Source: Erythrobacter colymbi (GTDB taxonomy: Bacteria > Pseudomonadota > Alphaproteobacteria > Sphingomonadales > Sphingomonadaceae). From it: a stretch of DNA of 64,000 nt. Below are positions 61,939-64,000 of this stretch, in pieces. How positions within the stretch are numbered: position 1 is the stretch's first letter; every line of letters begins with the position of its first letter. The notes beneath the pieces are model-generated. The model made no database searches and was not told the DNA's origin. It worked only from the letters and a program-made list of their open reading frames with translations. A program made the translations under genes and the position numbers. The stretch is taken from contig NZ_MUYK01000001.1 in assembly GCF_002155685.1 (NCBI RefSeq), forward strand, positions 310,001 through 374,000, read 5' to 3'.

Positions 61939-64000
61939 TCAGCGCGCGTTGGTCACGGTCCGGCGGCTGCTGGCATTCGCCAGCAGATCATCGCGCCAGA
62001 AATGCACCGGCTTCAGCTTGTGATCGACGAACAGCTTCATCTGGTCGGTGTAATGCGGACTGGCCGGCCGCGTGCTGGCCGAACCGAAGGGCTGGATCGA
62101 GCGCGAGACGACCTTCTGTCCGGGCGCCCACTCGATCCACATGATGAAGCTGTCGCCATGCTTGATGCTGAGACGCCCATCTTCGGCCACGTCCCAGGTG
62201 GTCGCGGCGCGCAGCGTGTCCGAGCCGCCGTCCATCGGCAGATCGACCGTGCCCTGCCGCAGCCGCACCAGATCGGCGAGTGGCGGGTCGAGGCGGCCGA
62301 AATGCTGCATCAGATGGTCGCTCGCCGCCTGCAGCTTCTCGGCGGCATCGGGGAAGGGCTTGTTGTTGTAGTCCGCCGCCATGAAGTCGCGCAGCACCAG
62401 CATGGCGATCGCGTCGGCAGAACCCTTGTTGTCAGATGTGAAGTCCCACGACAGCAGCAGATCGCGCGCCTTGGCGAGCTGGCCCTCGGCCTTCATCGCC
62501 TCCAGCGCTTCGAACAGCCGCCCGACATAGCCCGCGCGCTCGTAACCGGTGTCGTACTTGATGCGCTCCAGCGTGGCGCGGTCGAGAACGCTGGCCTCCG
62601 ACAAAAGCTTGTAGGCCCGGCGCGAGCGGTTGGTCTGCTTCAGCTCGATCCCCAAGGTGGGCGAGAAGCTGGCGGGATCGAGATCGCTCCCTGCGCCCGC
62701 CGCGGTGAAGGGCGTGTTGTTGGAGTTGTAGACCCACCCGCTCGCCGGATTGACGATCTTGGGGATCGCGCTGAACGGCACCGCACCCTGCCAGATCAGG
62801 TCAGAACGGTTGCCGGGCAGGACCGAGCGCCAGTCGGCCTTCACGCCTTCGGGCCGGTTGGGGATCGCGGCGTTATAGAGATAGGCGATGGTGCCGCTCT
62901 CGTCGGCATAGACGAAGTTGGTCGAGGGGATCGCGAGGCGCGATAGCTGGCTCTCCCACTCGGTGAAGGTCTTGGCCTTGTTGATGCGGTAATAGGCATC
63001 GAGCTGCTGCAGCTGCCCGATCCCGCCATAGCGGATGGCGAAGGCGCCCTTGGCATTGCGGATCACCGGGCCATGCACGGAGCGCAGCACCTCCTTTCGG
63101 ATCGGGAGCACGACGGGGCCCATCTTGACCGGCAGCGTCACCCACTCGCTTTCGAGATCGCGCCACTGCCCGTCGAGCTTGTAGCGCTTGCCGGTCTCGT
63201 CGAGTTCGAGCTGATAGACGTCGATCATGTCGGGGGTGTTGACCGTGTTGGTCCACCCGAGGTGCTCGTTATGGCCGAGGAAGGGAAAGGGCGATCCGGG
63301 GAAGTTCGCGCCGGCAAAGTGCCAGCCCTCGCCGCTTTCGACCACGAGTTCGTACCACGCCACGCCGCCGCGCAGCGGCTGGTGCGAGTTGGAAATGAGG
63401 GTGGCGGTCCCGCCGCCCTTCCGGGGCGCGACCGCAAAGGCGTTGGAGCCCAGGTGCTCGGCATCCTCGCCCAGCGGCAGCACCAGCGTGCGGGCCTGCT
63501 TGGACGCGGCCGCAGGCGCACCGAGCGGTTCCGCCTCGGGCAGGGCGGGGCGGGGGAAGCCGGGGATGTCGGGGCCATGCTCGCGGCGCAGGTCCTCGCC
63601 CGCCACCAGCGGCCCGATCACACCGTCGAGGCCGAAGAAGAACGGCTGGCGCAGCGCGAAGCCGGCGGCGACGTCCATGCCATTGACGGGGAAGAGATTG
63701 GCGAGCTTGACCTCGCCCGGATGCTCGCTCGCATACTGGTTGAGGCCCGCGGCATAGGCTTCGAACAGCGCGCGGGTATCGGCGGGGAGCTTGGGATATT
63801 CGCGTTCCGCCGTGCCGCGTGCGTCGATCAGGTGGTAGACATAGTCGACCTTCGCGCCTTCCTCGCCCGCGATCGCGCCGTAGCGGCCGCGGCTCATGGC
63901 GATCACATCCTGCAGCGTGAAGAAATCGTCCTCGGCATGGGCGATCGCGACGCCAAAGGCGGTGTCGGCATCGGTCTTGCCGGAGATGTGGGGCACGCCC
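61939..64000 (-). CDS. penicillin acylase family N-terminal-nucleophile hydrolase, 5' end outside window
   Basis: At least 687 residues; the reading frame stays open to the window edge and the N terminus with its signal peptide is missing. Visible features: GVPHISGKTDADTAFGVAIA, typical of the family A-chain; the auto-cleavage and nucleophile site LGSNAFAVAPRKGGG (Ser is the nucleophile of the B chain); then SNSHQPLRGGVAWYELVVES and LGHNEHLGWTNTVNTPDMID. The family hydrolyses amides such as N-acyl-homoserine lactones, penicillins or acyl-peptides. A role in quorum quenching or acyl-peptide use cannot be chosen from sequence alone. Confidence 0.93.
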   Translation of the reverse strand, partial: GVPHISGKTDADTAFGVAIAHAEDDFFTLQDVIAMSRGRYGAIAGEEGAKVDYVYHLIDARGTAEREYPKLPADTRALFEAYAAGLNQYASEHPGEVKLANLFPVNGMDVAAGFALRQPFFFGLDGVIGPLVAGEDLRREHGPDIPGFPRPALPEAEPLGAPAAASKQARTLVLPLGEDAEHLGSNAFAVAPRKGGGTATLISNSHQPLRGGVAWYELVVESGEGWHFAGANFPGSPFPFLGHNEHLGWTNTVNTPDMIDVYQLELDETGKRYKLDGQWRDLESEWVTLPVKMGPVVLPIRKEVLRSVHGPVIRNAKGAFAIRYGGIGQLQQLDAYYRINKAKTFTEWESQLSRLAIPSTNFVYADESGTIAYLYNAAIPNRPEGVKADWRSVLPGNRSDLIWQGAVPFSAIPKIVNPASGWVYNSNNTPFTAAGAGSDLDPASFSPTLGIELKQTNRSRRAYKLLSEASVLDRATLERIKYDTGYERAGYVGRLFEALEAMKAEGQLAKARDLLLSWDFTSDNKGSADAIAMLVLRDFMAADYNNKPFPDAAEKLQAASDHLMQHFGRLDPPLADLVRLRQGTVDLPMDGGSDTLRAATTWDVAEDGRLSIKHGDSFIMWIEWAPGQKVVSRSIQPFGSASTRPASPHYTDQMKLFVDHKLKPVHFWRDDLLANASSRRTVTNAR

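Overview
This 64-kb window is GC-rich DNA that looks like the chromosome of an aerobic alphaproteobacterium, most likely Sphingomonadales (Erythrobacteraceae/Sphingomonadaceae type). That placement is an inference from codon use, the cbb3 oxidase operon order, the DcaP-type porin, the S46/M16/penicillin-acylase peptidase set and the TPS adhesin type; no rRNA or marker gene is present to prove it. Genes are densely packed, many with 1-14 nt overlaps. I see no tRNA, rRNA, insertion sequence, prophage or CRISPR array.

Layout. (1) 1-2.4 kb: 5' part of an S46 dipeptidyl-peptidase, a DUF1826 protein and a lipoprotein. (2) 2.5-17.5 kb: a five-gene set with TpsB outer-membrane transporter, a 2456-residue TpsA filamentous-haemagglutinin-like exoprotein with MBG repeats, an exported TPR-CHAT protease-like protein, a CHASE2 adenylate cyclase and a small exported protein. 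(3) 17.6-33.2 kb: two convergent operons for an extensive electron-transfer system. The plus-strand operon has a pentaheme-type cytochrome, a GlcG/HbpS-like lipoprotein, an outer-membrane beta-barrel and a 1371-residue decaheme cytochrome fused to an LVIVD beta-propeller. The minus-strand operon has an FAD / two cNMP-binding / four-cluster ferredoxin protein, a b-type membrane cytochrome, an FHA-TM-decaheme cytochrome and a CpdA-like phosphodiesterase. The operons are separated by a pair of inverted REP-like repeats. I know of no described system with this composition, and it is the main discovery candidate.

(4) 33.3-35.9 kb: a CcmI/CycH-like TPR protein, a membrane protein, a small outer-membrane beta-barrel protein and the only gene-free stretch above 300 bp. 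(5) 35.9-47.6 kb: gdhA, hemN and a complete cbb3 oxidase locus (ccoNOQP-GHIS plus a small Cys/His-rich exported protein), followed upstream by an Fnr/FixK-type regulator. FNR-type boxes lie before ccoN, before hemN, and between the regulator and ompW. (6) 47.7-57.9 kb: ompW, a DcaP-like porin, acetyl-CoA synthetase, the CrbR/CrbS-type two-component system and an MHS-type MFS transporter, together an acetate/small organic acid module. (7) 58-64 kb: a META-domain lipoprotein, a small beta-rich protein, an M16 zinc peptidase fusion and a penicillin-acylase-family hydrolase that runs off the window end.

How it fits together (inference): regions 3-5 form a respiration-rich island. CcmI supplies cytochrome c maturation, hemN supplies heme when oxygen is low, cbb3 is the micro-oxic terminal oxidase, and the multiheme cluster probably moves electrons between a cytoplasmic flavo/Fe-S module, the periplasm and the outer membrane. 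A cyclase, a cNMP-binding oxidoreductase and a class III cNMP phosphodiesterase all lie within 18 kb, which suggests that cAMP tunes part of this region.
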